DNA of 64,000 nucleotides from Macrotrachela quadricornifera (GCA_022393335.1 JAJEKB010021182.1:28657-92656), one strand, 5' to 3'. Shown: positions 1-12,576, counted from the first letter of the stretch. Program-made: numbers and translations. The notes: a model not told the origin generated them from the letters alone.

Positions 1-568
1 CATGAAAAAAGAGTAAAAAGGTAGGTAAAAATCGTAACATTTTGATACATGAAACTTTATTCTTAGTATCTATCCTCTATTTTATTGAAATATACTCGTT
101 ATTTATTGAAGTTCAATTTAACCAAAAATGTTACTGTTCGATTGGTCTTCTTCAAAACAGATTTTTTTAATGCTTTTCTAGACGCTCGTTCGTTGTAATT
201 ATCCTTCTTGAAAAAACTTACCATTTCAGCTGTCATATTTCGTCTGTTTACGTAGCAAAAGTGCTGCTTTTGAAAGATGACGGAAGATCATGGTTACAAA
301 CCCTCACCCTCATCTTCATGAATTGTTTATGAACATTAGATAGTTGTGCACTTTCAATGATCAAATGGTCTTTATATACTTTGAATACATGTAAAAAGGT
401 TGTGGCAAATACAAAAGAAAAATCTTTTTAAGTTCCATAAGAAAGTAATAACTCTTTGTTAAATGCGTGTATTCATGGTAAAAGACTTTTTAAATCTCTT
501 ATCAGTTATTTTTAAGTGTACGCACATGTTAACGATAAAGTAGTTTTATTTACGAAGATTGGAGTAAA
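1..568. other. AT-rich flank, no gene seen
   Basis: This is the 3' flank of the minus-strand ART-TPR gene. I see no open frame, RNA gene or clear repeat in it. Confidence 0.5.
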
Positions 569-3085
569 TCATAGTTCATGTTGTAATTCATAAAGGTGTT
601 TTCGGTATAATTCAAGATCAAAATGATTTTCAGGCAGCGAAAGTTGTCCAATTTCTACAGCACGTTCGAAAAATGACAGTGCTATCGAGTTTTCTTTCAT
701 ATGATGATACACTGAACCGATGTCGTAATATATAGCTGCCATATCTCGATGATTCGAAGGAAGAGATTGTTGTCGGATTTCAAGCGTCTTTTTGAAGAAT
801 TCAAGTGCTTTTGAGTATTCTCCCATGCTGTAATACGTCGAAGCAATGTTATGATAGGCAATAGCCAAATTGAGATCATTCGAAGATAGAGATTTTTGTT
901 GGATTTCGAGTGCTTTCTGATAGAACTCAAGTGCTTCCGAGTATTGTTCCATATTGGCATGCACTGAACCCATGCTACTATAGATAGTAGCCATATCTGG
1001 ATGGTTTGAAGGAAGAGATTTTTCTTGAATTTCAAGTGCCTTTTGAAAATATTCAAGTGCTTTCAAGTACTCTCCCATATCTTTATATACCGAACCAATA
1101 TTGTAGTGGGTAGTAGCTATATATAGATGATCCGAAGAAAAAGACTTTTGGTAAATTTTAAGCGCTTTTCGATAGAACGTGAGTGCTTTCCAGTACTCCT
1201 TCATGCTATGTTGGGCTGCAGCGATATTGTTGTAGGTACTAGTGAAATCAAGATGATTTGAAGAAAGAGATTTTTCTTGAATTTCAAGCGCCTTTTCATA
1301 AAACTCAAGTGCTCTTAAATGTTCTTCCATGTTTTTGTGTACCAAGCCAATATTGATATAAGTAGTAACCAAGTTTTGATGATTTGATGGAAGAAAAGCT
1401 TGTTGAATTTCAAGTGTCTTTCGATAGAAATCGAGTGCCTTCAAATACTCTCCCATGTTGTCATACGCTGAACCGATGTTATTGTATGTTCTAGTAAAAT
1501 CTGGATGATTTGAAGGAAGAGATTTTTGTTGAATTTCAAGCGCTTTTCTATAGAACTCCAGTGCTTCCATATAATTTTCCTTCTTATGTTGTATCCGACC
1601 TAGCTGATTATAGAGATGAGGAAAAGTTTTCTCATCTACCTCTGATGTCTTGTGTAGTAGTATTTCATATGTTTCTTCGGCTTTGTTCAAATTTTTCATT
1701 CGCATCAATAAGTCACCTAATCGCTGCCATCCTGTTGACTTCGATGTCTCTTTTCGCATGCGTTCAAGAAGTTGTATTGACTGCTGGTCGTCGTCTCGCA
1801 TTAATGTAAGTTCCACTTGCCAAAGGCGATTCTCAAGTGGCATAATATCAGTAATTCGGAATATCGTAAAGATAGAAAATAAAATTCCTTCTTTCTCATT
1901 AGCAAAAGCATCAACTTGTTTCCGTGAAACGAATGGCGGTGACGAAGTTGATATATTAATAGTCATGTTGAAGAGAATGCCTATCAAATCAGGATTGTAC
2001 AGTGAATTTCGAGCAAATTGTAGTGCAACGTTTTTGTTAAGACTCCCGGATAAAAAGTTATTAAATGCTAACAGATCACCTTTCTTCGTTCTTTTGATCC
2101 TCTCAAACTCCTTATTTAATATACCCTGACCTCGATAAACAAAGAAAAGACTATTGCTGCGTGCCTTTTGCGAATGTAGATCTTCGATTTGTCGATGAAC
2201 ATCACGTAAGAAAAAACCCATCTTCATGAAAATTTCGATCTCTTGCGTTCGAAATGCTCGATTAAGCATTTGATAGAGGAAACATTTTTGAGCGTACCAC
2301 CAAATAGCAGTATCTAGACGATAATCTCGTTCAAATGCATTAATTTTTTGCAACTCGTACGAATTATTAGAGTATTGTTTTCGACAAAAACCAGCAAGGT
2401 CTTTCTTACTCTTGCCATCGTATTTAATTTCGATGAGAGTTTTTTTAAGTAGATATGCATACATAAACCTGGGATCGAGATTATCTAAATGTCCACTAGT
2501 AACACTGAGTGAGACGGAATCACGATCACATTGTTGAGCATCCAGTTTGAGAACATCAAGAATCGATTCTATCTGAGTGAATACACCCTTTATCTTTGTC
2601 CATTGTTTCGTCGCTTGTTTATATTTTGATTCATTTCCAGAAAATACATAGATAGAATCAAGTTGAACTATGCCATGAACAAGTGATGTTGTTGATTCGA
2701 GAAAATCATCGGATAAAATTAGAAATAGCTTTTCGTCTTTGATTTGGTTAAGAAAATCGACACATTGATCAGCATCGGTAAATGTATAGATTGTATTGAC
2801 AATTTCTTGAAGTCGAGTTATAGAATGACGACAATCGTTATTGGATTCATTAATTTTCGAGTCTAACCAAATGAGAATATAATTCTGAATAGTAAGACGA
2901 CGACTTGTATATAGTTTAATATTAGTCTTAGTATTATGTACTTCTTGATCAGATGAGAGCTTCTCTGGTTCATTATCTGTGTCTGATGGGAGAGTCGTCG
3001 TACCAGTATTGGAAAGGGCGGAATTGAATAAAATGACTAATATGATGAAAAATGAAATGATGCAATAGTAGACGTTACGATCCAT
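569..3085 (-). CDS. ADP-ribosyltransferase-TPR fusion protein
   Basis: Single-exon gene of 838 aa, starting at an ATG at 3085 and ending in TGA. Residues 8-24 form a hydrophobic signal peptide or signal anchor. The middle region (about 310-430) reads as an arginine-specific (ART/R-S-E class) NAD ADP-ribosyltransferase: R318 in YRGQ, Ser in FLSGS (344-348), and the E-x-E motif as E397-K-E399. The C-terminal half has about eight 42-residue kinesin-light-chain-like TPRs (about 491-827), each close to YNNIGSxYxxMGEYxKALEF. ARTs of this class transfer ADP-ribose from NAD to protein side chains, and the TPRs probably bind a partner; the target is unknown. The N-terminal region with ILIWLDSKINES is a conserved-looking segment I cannot assign. 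ART-TPR fusions are abundant in bdelloids (family knowledge). The frame is intact with the key residues present, so it is probably active. Confidence 0.88.
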   Translation of the reverse strand: MDRNVYYCIISFFIILVILFNSALSNTGTTTLPSDTDNEPEKLSSDQEVHNTKTNIKLYTSRRLTIQNYILIWLDSKINESNNDCRHSITRLQEIVNTIYTFTDADQCVDFLNQIKDEKLFLILSDDFLESTTSLVHGIVQLDSIYVFSGNESKYKQATKQWTKIKGVFTQIESILDVLKLDAQQCDRDSVSLSVTSGHLDNLDPRFMYAYLLKKTLIEIKYDGKSKKDLAGFCRKQYSNNSYELQKINAFERDYRLDTAIWWYAQKCFLYQMLNRAFRTQEIEIFMKMGFFLRDVHRQIEDLHSQKARSNSLFFVYRGQGILNKEFERIKRTKKGDLLAFNNFLSGSLNKNVALQFARNSLYNPDLIGILFNMTINISTSSPPFVSRKQVDAFANEKEGILFSIFTIFRITDIMPLENRLWQVELTLMRDDDQQSIQLLERMRKETSKSTGWQRLGDLLMRMKNLNKAEETYEILLHKTSEVDEKTFPHLYNQLGRIQHKKENYMEALEFYRKALEIQQKSLPSNHPDFTRTYNNIGSAYDNMGEYLKALDFYRKTLEIQQAFLPSNHQNLVTTYINIGLVHKNMEEHLRALEFYEKALEIQEKSLSSNHLDFTSTYNNIAAAQHSMKEYWKALTFYRKALKIYQKSFSSDHLYIATTHYNIGSVYKDMGEYLKALEYFQKALEIQEKSLPSNHPDMATIYSSMGSVHANMEQYSEALEFYQKALEIQQKSLSSNDLNLAIAYHNIASTYYSMGEYSKALEFFKKTLEIRQQSLPSNHRDMAAIYYDIGSVYHHMKENSIALSFFERAVEIGQLSLPENHFDLELYRKHLYELQHEL

Positions 3086-4100
3086 GGATGAAATCGTATC
3101 AGTTCAGGAAGAAATGTTTATCTACTACAAAATCGAGCGTATATAGATTAATGACAGCTTGTAGATAAAGTATGTTTGCTGTAAAACTATTGTCACTTGA
3201 AGGACACTTTAAATGAAAAGAAGAAATGATTACTGTTTATTCTATTTCTCAATTCTAAATAAAAGAGAAATGCAAAAAATGAAGTAACAAAATCATCTTT
3301 CTTGTAATGTTTTTTTAGCAACGATAACTATTTTCCTATAGAAATTGTTGAGTTTCAAAGAAAAAACTGGCATAATATGTCTAATCATAACAACAAGTAA
3401 ATAACAATATGAGAGATGTTAATTATTCTTCCTTTCACTAGTCATCAATTTCAGTTACAATTTACTCGTTTCCTGTCCGCAGACAAACATCTTGAGTGCT
3501 AAAAGAAAATGAACAAATTTATCATTAATATGGAAAGCGATCTTGTTCATAAATAACGCGTTCTACGATATGTCGCATACGTTTATGATAGACAAGAACC
3601 CATTCTTCATCTAGAGAAATGCTTGCTTCTCAATTCAAAGCCATTCCTTACTGCAATAGAAAGTATTCTAAATCTCAAGACGTGTCCCTTAGCATTCCCA
3701 GATATCTACAATTTTTTTTAGTTGTTTCTTGAATCAAAAAGTTATCAGCATATAATGTTTCATCGTCTTTCATGTATATGTATTTTGAAGACTCAGTTTT
3801 TATATATTGATGCCAAGATATTCTTATTTATGAAAGAAAATAATAAACATACAAACAATAGAATTTAAAAGATGATGATAGATGAATCATGCAACTGAAA
3901 TGGTTAAAAATAGATGTTATGATCATCTGTTTATTGTAAATGCAACCGCAAATAAGCGATCTCAATAAAAGAAGAGGAAAATAGTACTTTTTAGTGAGAT
4001 TTTCTAAGTATATAGTTTCATCTAATTTATATAGTAATTCTTATTTAAAGTAAAACAAGAAAGATAGCCTAGTGAGTTCAAAAAACGGTCAACTTAATTA
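3086..4100. other. gene-free stretch with one possible coding relic
   Basis: No intact gene is visible. On the minus strand, about 3525-3629 stays open for some 34 codons and ends in a stop, with plausible protein composition (contains EEWVLVYHKRMRHIVERV). It may be the C-terminal end of a decayed gene. I do not recognise the family. Confidence 0.3.
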
Positions 4101-4598
4101 AGAGACACCTCAAACTTAACTATTTGCCTTGAAAATTTTACTAGTGATAGAGCTTTAAAAAATGCTGATCTTAAGCACCAATCTAGGGTCAATAGGTCAA
4201 TGAAGAATGGATTCAACACTATATTTTTCCTCTTTCACTGGTCGTCTCAGCGAAAATAGTGATTTTCGCCTACATTCATTTGTCATTTGAATGCCTTATT
4301 CTTGGTAACATTCTCTTCTAAATGGCTGGTACCAAACTATCTTAACTCTGTGCAGAGTTAATCCGGTTTGATATTCAGCCTTTAGAGAAGAATGTCATCA
4401 ATATAATGCTTCCAAAGAACAAGTGAATACAAGTAAAATTTCCGGTTTTGATTGCGACGACCAGTGAAAGAGAAAAAATGGTATTTAATCTATTTTCATT
4501 AACCTATTCATTTTCGGTTAGTGCTAAGGATTAGCGTTTTTAAAGTTGTATGAATGGTCAAATTTTGAAGTCGAATGATTGATTTTAAGGTGTATTTC
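4101..4598. repeat. large palindromic element (foldback MITE-like)
   Basis: The two halves are imperfect reverse complements around a near-palindrome at 4343-4360 (TAACTCTGTGCAGAGTTA). The best-conserved arm segment is CTCTTTCACTGGTCGTC at 4229-4245, with its reverse complement at 4456-4472. Outer pairing continues, for example CTTTAAAAAATGCT (about 4153-4166) against its complement near 4532-4545. Overall arm identity is about 65-75% by eye. No ORF is present. It looks like an old non-autonomous foldback DNA transposon, but the ends and target duplication are not clear. Confidence 0.7.
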
Positions 4599-4756
4599 GA
4601 CTAGGATCGTTACTTTTAGTGACTTTCTGAGTTAATATTTGGGATCGACAAGTTCAGCTTTAGTTCAGAACTAATGAACTGGTTCTATATGTATATCAAG
4701 GAGGAAGAAACTGGTTTTGTCACTACATTGATTTCTGCGATTTTTGGTCAATTCTA

Positions 4757-5585
4757 CTAGTAACCCAGATTCATTCGAGTACTACTACGTTTTTCGACGA
4801 TTGTAAGGCAAGGCGAACAAATTGCTTTCTGATTTGTTGATTTCTCTGTGAAACGAAAGATTAATTCGAATAATACTGCGTCTGTACTATTAGAAATAAA
4901 AGAACACGAAGTTGTTTGAGATACATGACAAGCACTCCTGGAAGCCATTATATTGATCTCATCACTGCTGTCCTTTGTCTTTACCATACAGAAGAAAATC
5001 TCTACTAAAATCCAGTTGGCCAAAAGCTTTTGTGAATCGATCGACCAGATTCGACGATGCTGTTTCGTCACTATTATAAAGATAAAAAATACGATTGTTC
5101 AGGCGATATGAAAGAGAACCTCAGATAATCTCTATACTGGCTCGAATAACACTATGCTGTATCTTTATTATAGAGAAGAAATATCCTACTGAAATTTGAT
5201 TGATATACAGCTCTTAGCAATCATCCCATCAGATTTCTGTAGAGGCTTTCTTCTCTACGGTTAAGATAGAACATAGTTTTGTTCGAGTCAATATAGGGGC
5301 TCTTTCATATTGCTCAAACAATCCTATAGTTTTTCCTTACAATAGTGACGAAACAGCTTCCTTAAGTATGATCGGTTTACGAATATATGCTCTCAACCGA
5401 ACGAAGTTTAGTACAGTTTTTTCTTTCTATTATAAGGATACAATATAGTATTCCTTCTGACTATAGAAAGGTTCTCTGTAATGCTCTAGTATATGGCCAG
5501 AAGAATCTCATATAATGTTGTTACAATAGTTATGAACCATAGTGTTGTTCGAATCCATCTGAATCACTATTACAGATTATTAGAT
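4757..5585. repeat. complex inverted and direct repeat block
   Basis: The block 5060-5190 recurs inverted at about 5195-5355: GCTGTTTCGTCACTATT near 5061 matches the complement of AATAGTGACGAAACAGC near 5342. Pairing weakens outward but continues to about 4760 and 5580. Inside each arm a short motif of type TTCGAATAAYACT recurs as a diverged direct repeat at irregular spacing. It is a second large palindrome next to the 4101-4598 element and has no coding capacity. Confidence 0.55.
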
Positions 5586-8500
5586 ATGTTAAAAAGCATT
5601 AACTATCAAAGAAATCAGAAAACGAGTTTATTTCCATTTTGGATATCGATTTACGATAGTTCTTGACGACCTAAGGGAGCAGTTCGCAGTCGTGAAATGT
5701 TTGAACGGTTCCTTAGTAAACATTTACTAAACCTGAATGTTTCGAGCTCGATCATTTTCAGTACCGGAAATGGCTGAGCCTGGAAAGGTCGAACTCTGGA
5801 TTCTAACGCATTTTTTGGTTCGGTGCATACCCATTCTTTAGTTTATTTGAGCGTAGCTTGTGAACTTGAGTTGGTCGTCCACTAGTTAGTATTAAACCAT
5901 ATTTTCTGCTCAATACATCTCTACGATACTCATATGCTGCTGCTCAACAGTAGCTATCTTAATCGACACTGTATTGGGAACGAATTTCGAAGACCAAATT
6001 TAGAGTCGATTAACGATGGGCCAGTTAGGCAAGGGACAATTTAAAAACAATTATACTTGAATACATCACACAGGATGCAAACAAAACATCTCTCGATATC
6101 TTATTGCTTGTCATCCTTTTCTTTTTTAGACAAGATGGTCATGGAATGAAGAAATGATACTCAAAAGAACATGAACTAGTTGTTTCTACTAGACAATAAC
6201 TTCCTCGAGCAGAACGAAAGATATTATGGTGGAGGAAGCATTCGAAAAACAATTATTTCTATCAAGATATCCCTATCTATGTTACAAAATGAATTTAAGA
6301 ATAGCAAGAAAGGAATTGATCGATGTGTTATAAACCTTCCTTAATAGAATTTTCTCTGTCGTTATAATTTTATGTAACCAGAACGTAAACCTTGATTATC
6401 TGAACGAAATCTCAGTCATCCAGAAATGACAGATTTTCATCGTATCGAATTTCTCAATATTAGTTTTGGATGATTTCTAAGAGATAGTTACTTTAATTTT
6501 CTTTTGAAAAATATTAGCAAATTCTTCTGAGACTATTGAAGATCAAAGATTTTTGATAGTATCTAAAAACATAAACAACGTATTTAGACAAACAAAAGTC
6601 TTTTCGTAATGATCGATGATAATCAAATATTTCCATTTTCAAAACTGGAACTCATCCAAGGACGAAAACATTGAATCGATTCTCACCTTGATCGTCTGAT
6701 AATTCTACCAAGATGTGTGCTAAAAAACGCTACTTTTTTCGTCTATTAATGGCTTCTTCTCTTCATTCACTTTGCGTTGTACAACATGCTTCGTATGTTT
6801 AAATTTCATTATATTACTCTCTTTCTGTTCTGCTTGTGTCTGTATGTATGACTTCTTTTTCTTATGACTATTCAGCTTTTTTTCTTATTGGCAATGAAAA
6901 ACATTTTCAAACATATATCTGTCCAGATATAATTATCAATTGTCTAATTGTACTATATTTATATTTATTTCCCAACTGCAAAAGCCGATTCATCTTGTTA
7001 TTATAGAACGACAAATGAAATCTCGCTTTCTGTGTAACATCAATTTCATTGAATACGATTCTTCTGTTGAACATGTTTCTTATATACGATTGTACATCAT
7101 CAACCTGCAGAGAGCTGTTCTATTCTCTCGACAAGGTAACAACTATCATCATCATCATCATTATTTTCATATAATTGAAGTTACCTCTCTTATCAGGACT
7201 TTGTATTACTTCAATCGACTGACAAGGATGAGGCATCGTATTTTTTCTTTTCACTTTTATTCTCCGTCGAAGTTGCAACGAAACAAATGTGAATGTCTAC
7301 ATTGCTCGGATTTTTTTTGTCTATTCTGCATCACGATAATAGAATTTGCGTTTTCGCTTAATGGAAACGAAACAACATCACTTGAACGACCTTCGAATTT
7401 CATTCAGCCAATGCACATCAATTACAGCCTCTCTCTCTAATGCTTTCTTATCTTCAAGGTAGTCAAGAGAATAGTTCGTAAAAAGCAAGAGCACACAATT
7501 TTACATTTCTCGACAATAATGTCTCCATCTTATTCACATAGATTAAATCTTATAACTCAGGAGGGTGTCGTTTGCAGTCAAACTTTTGGTATAATACGAG
7601 AGACACGAGCCGTTTTCATTGGCAAAGTTCGATGTAGAAATTCAGACATTCGATTTTTTATAGTATCTCTAGCTACGGTTTCAATAACGTGAGAGCTAGT
7701 TATAACTCAAAAAAGTACCCGTGGAGATAAATTCTCTTTGACTTTTTCTTCTTGCAAGATTTCCTGATTGAAGTTATTGCTTTTGTCTCAAAAGTGGATT
7801 CTTACCTCTCAGATACATCTAAAACAATGGCTTCATTTTATCGATACAAAAATAGTCTATTTAGTTTACCGGTAGATGAAGTCTAAGATGTTATTAAAAC
7901 TCAGTGGTGACAGAACTTTCTTATACCCGATGTCTAAGGAGGGATCATATTTGAATGTATCCTCCTTAAGAAGACGCTTAAAGTTGCTCTATCATATAGA
8001 GACCTTGGTGAATATCACCAATATCAATATCTTATTGCCTACCGTTCGGCTTTAAAGAAAACAGAAAAATTAAACTTATTTATTTTCAAGCATAGTACCA
8101 ATATATGGCATGTCCTTTTTTTCACTTGTGCAAGCAGTGTAAGAAAATTACAGGCTTTCATAAAATGGTTGTAGGAATTCGGTGAAATTTTATACGAATG
8201 AATCTCTGTTGTACTAAAAATAAACATATGAAATATACAGCTGTTTGCAAAAATACTTGCATAAAAATAAGATTCTTTTTCCTACTGTTTTCATGTTATA
8301 TGAAACAGGTATAGGTTTCATTTTTTCGGTGGTAGTTATTCATCAGTTGAATAAAGAAATAATGTAGTAGGAGTTCGATTGTGTTCATTTTGAATATATA
8401 AAAACTAAGATATATCATCCTGTCCTTCTTGAAATAACTCTTATCTATTTAAATTATTTTATTGAAGCAAAGCTATGAGACTAACCAGCATTATGAAGCA

Positions 8501-9983
8501 TGGAACTCAAATTCTCATGAAAACTCTCTACTCATAATATCAACAGATTAAAATAAATAAATTTAGTTGAATAATAGATGAGAAGATGGTCAATGGTACG
8601 CATTAAATACGAAAGAAAAAAAGACTTATGATTGATATATTGATCATAACAACCAGATAATACTTAAAGAAACAAATAAAAACATCTACACAATCCAGAG
8701 AAACTTAATATTCTTCAACTATTTATTCTGTTTTTTAATAAAATATCGTGAAAACTAGTATTTATAACTGGTGTTATTAATAGATATATTACAGATGTCC
8801 AACCTCATGGTACAATAAATTAATTAATACTCGAACCTTCTACTATAGTAATAAATAGCACTGATATTATCAATGGTCATGTGAGCGAACTTGGTGTTTT
8901 TGTGGTTGATATGGAGAATGATTATGAAGAATAAGAGAAAATGGAAGATGAGTGTAGTCCATAACACAATATGGTCTACCCTGCTCTATAGGCATATAAC
9001 TGGTTTTTATTAAGTACTTTTGCGTATACTGTACCATCTATTTTATTTATCATGAATTTTATTCCTGCAGAACATATATTACCTTTCCTTTTTCTACTTC
9101 TTTTTTTTCTGTGTTTGTTCTATATTATATTGATTCATGTTCTATGTTCCTCTCTAATGGCACACTATAACTCCTTCATATGATATTAGGATAAAACTTA
9201 AAATGCATACATTCTCAACTCGGATTTTTTAATTGTTTGGGTTATAGCTACTAAAACTTATTTTAAATATTAAGGAGAGGATTATTTTAATCAAATAACA
9301 AAAATAAATGAAGAGTTAGTTTTGAAACTAATGAACGAAATTAACTGAGGAAAAGAAAAGATTTTTAACGATATGAATTTATTTGATTTTGATTGCAAAC
9401 AATGTAAATAACAAACTGTAATGAAATTATTTACAAAACGAGTTTAGTCAATTTATTCCTGAAAATATTTCAACCTATAAAATTTTATTACATACTATTA
9501 GTTGTCATAGAGTTCTTATTTAAATGGTAGTAATATTTGTTTTTATATGTTAATATATAAATGTCTTCTAGAATAATATTGTTAATACGTCGTATATATA
9601 TGTTGAATTAATCGTAATACAAACTGACCGATTTATAGAATATTTATAAATCATTTAATTGATAAAAATTCATATTACATTTATGTATATAAAGCATACA
9701 ATACTGACGTCAATATGAAACAATTAAACATATGAGGATATATGCGCTATTTTTATTTATTTATTTTTCTTTCATTGATTGTTTCACATATATGACATAC
9801 GAATAAAAGTTAACGACAAACATGACTGACTTATGTCAGTCGCTTTGTCAATAAGTAATCATTGTTATAATATCATATATAAGAGACTGAGATTTATCAT
9901 TTATTTCAATAAGTTAGATAAATCTCTTAATAATAAGTTACTTAGGATTAGAAAGAGTCCTTAAAATTTTTTTTAGTTTTTCT
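5586..9983. other. 4.4 kb gene-free AT-rich region
   Basis: No gene supported. Local features only: a short palindrome TTAGTAAACATTTACTAAA near 5712, a CAT microsatellite near 7147, and a short hairpin at about 7937-7968 (AAGGAGG loop CCTCCTT). The open frames here lack family features and conserved-looking composition. Confidence 0.45.
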
Positions 9984-10120
9984 TCAATTGATTAGTTTTT
10001 TTTCATATTTAACTTGTTATTGATTATCAATTAAACGACTCTTTCGGTTCTAAATGTAAACAGTCATTTAATTGATAATCAATAACAAATTGAATTTGAA
10101 AGAAAACTAATCAGTCAAAT
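9984..10120. repeat. inverted repeat, arms about 55 bp
   Basis: AACTTGTTATTGATTATCAA (10011-10030) and its near-exact complement at about 10071-10090 lie in arms running from roughly 9984-10040 and 10062-10120, separated by about 20 bp. A further copy of the loop sequence (ACTCTTTCGGTTCTAAATGT) appears inverted near 10175-10200. Probably a small MITE; no target duplication defined. Confidence 0.6.
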
Positions 10121-10384
10121 GAAAAACACCCAAAATACAAGCATTTACCGATCTTTTTGGGAATTAAAAAATATTACTGTTACATTTGAACAGAAAGAGT
10201 AGTATATTTATTTCCACTCAAAATTCTTCCCCCCCGGGTGTGAGGATGAGTGTTGTCTGATTATTCTCTTTCTCGTAGAGAAGAGTCTTAAAAACATAAA
10301 TTGTTTGCTTGCTTGCTTGCTTGTATGTCCGCAAAAGGTCAAAAAAACATTTTATTCATATTTTCTATAAAACTTGACGAAAGG

Positions 10385-10700
10385 GTAATCGGAGTCGAGG
10401 AATCCGAATCTGATGTTAGTTTTTTAAAATTTTTTTTGAGAATCCATTTTTTTACACAAAGGATCACTTTTTTTACAAAAAAAAAAATTTTTATAAGGAT
10501 TAACCGAACGATAATTAAGGACGAGGAATCCGAATCTGAAGTCAGTTGCATAAAAATTGTTCGACAATCAATTTTTTAAAGAAACAACAAATTTTTAATA
10601 AAAAGCATTTGTTTTTTATGAAGTTTGGTCAACGGCCGTTAATGTCTAGGAACTTGAATCTGAGTTCGATTTTAAAAATTTTATAAATGAATAGCTTGAG
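10385..10700. repeat. tandem repeat, about 125-bp unit, three copies
   Basis: The marker GAGGAATCCGAATCTGA occurs at 10397 and 10523 and in diverged form (TAGGAACTTGAATCTGA) at 10647, so the period is 126 then 124 bp. The copies also share the preceding GGTAATCGGAGTC-like segment and following poly-T tracts. A short (GCTT)n run sits just upstream near 10303-10322. No coding capacity. Confidence 0.65.
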
Positions 10701-12576
10701 GGTAATCTAGAAACACGATTTCAACGAGAAAGAGCTGAGCGAGTCTTCAGACGAGCGTTACTTGTTTCTATTAATTTTCTTTTAGAGTCGAATTTTTGCA
10801 TATATTCTGCATTAATTCAATCCAGAGAGATCCTCATGTGTGGGATCCAGATATCAGAAAAATCTCTCTGTACGTACGTATGCACGTACCTTGTCTTGCT
10901 GTTGTCGGCCTTTGTGTCTTCCACAACCAGAGTCTCCCTAGTCGCGCGCGCGCGAATATAAATATACATCAATTCATTTCCATTCATTTATTTCTTTTCA
11001 ATTAAAATCCCACAGCAATCAAAATATAATAATCAATAGATGAAAATAAATAAAGTTTATCAGTTCATCCCATCAATTTCATGGCATTTCAATGTTAAAT
11101 CGTTGTATTCGATTGTTTATCTGGTCAACAACATAGAGATTACCTTGTCGATCAAAGGACAATCCTCTAGGTCAATCGAGTTGATTTGCTTCTGCTTCTA
11201 GACCATTTCCACCAACAATAACATTTCCTTGTTGTGCTCCTTTGGGCCAACGTACAATTCAATAATTGTTTCTATCAACTATATAAATAGTACCCAATTG
11301 GTCAACTAAAACTCCATTAGGATAAGTCAATTGTACCAAACTATCTTCTTGTCCTTGTCCACCAGCAACAGCAATACCTTCTTTTGCATCTTCTTTCCAT
11401 TTCATCACACGGTGATTTTCATTGTCAGACGCAAATACTGAATGTTCTCGATCGACGAATATGTAAATGGACCAATCGAGCTGATCAAGACGATTTCCTC
11501 GTCCATTTCCAGCTGCTACTACTATTTTTTGTGATTTACCCATTCGACATTTTATTACTTCATGCTTATCAACATCAGTGAGATAGAGAAATCCATCGTC
11601 ATCCATTGTTTAACTCCAACAAGAGATATTTGAAATAATTATTTCTCCACTTGTTCCATTTTGTCAAGACCATCTAACAACTCTTTTATTCCTCCAATCA
11701 CAAATAATAAGACTATCTCTCTCTTTATCCACGATCACATCTGTTGGCAAATCTAGTTGATGAGCACCATTTCCTCGTTGATGTCCACCAGCTACTATTT
11801 GTCCGTTTGTTTCATCCGATTTCCATGCTACAATACTGTGGTTCAAATAATCAGCAACACAAATTGTTTGTTCATCATCCACGTACAACCCGTAAGGGGA
11901 AGAAAGTATTAGGTTTTGTCCACCTACTACTGTTTTACCATTCTTGTTCCATGTGGCATTTGCTGGAATATCTATCAAACTGGCACGAGGTGGTACTAAA
12001 AGAAAGAGAAAACATGACCATCGTCAAAAGAAAATTTTCGTTTTCTTTGAATTGAGACAAAAGAAAAACTTCTATGGTGTTGTTTTTCATTTCATTTGAT
12101 GTTGTAGAGAATAATAGAGAGAATTCCTAGTTGCCGTAAAGAAAAGTAGTATTATAATATGTTTTACTGATGTCTAAATCAATGATTTCTCAAATATAAA
12201 GAAAGAATAAGTTGGAGAGACATTTTTACTTGATACAAGTAGTCTAAAATTCTCTAAAAATCTATATAGAATATTGTTCAATATCATGTATTTAAATAGT
12301 GATAGAAAAAATATAGAGATGTATCAGTAATGGATATTTCTTGTTTGGTAGTGGTCTTATTTTTTCTTTTCATATCCATTGTATTATTGCAATCTAGATA
12401 GAAAATATTTATGTCTTACCCGCCAGGAAGTATATTTCTTTAAGTTTTATCTCATATAATTTTCGACAGTGTTCTATTGAGCAGGTAGGTGAGATCAGAC
12501 AAAAATGTTTTCTCTCTTATTTTCATTCTCATGATCAGCAATATTCCTGTTATCTGTTTCAGGCAGTAGTGAAGAA

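Noticed and set aside
697..1056. 119-codon minus-strand frame inside the ART-TPR gene
   Set aside because: It is a frame-shifted shadow of the TPR repeats, repeating because the DNA repeats.
6940..7440. 166-codon plus-strand open frame
   Set aside because: It opens with TTG, has a His run from a CAT microsatellite, mixed composition and no family features.
7937..7968. AAGGAGG...CCTCCTT hairpin
   Set aside because: A short stem with a bulge in non-coding sequence; no repeat copies or gene context.
10385..10700. A 126-bp period equals 42 codons, the TPR unit length, suggesting a TPR relic
   Set aside because: No frame of the repeat shows TPR consensus residues; poly-T tracts and the marker sequence do not match the TPR gene.
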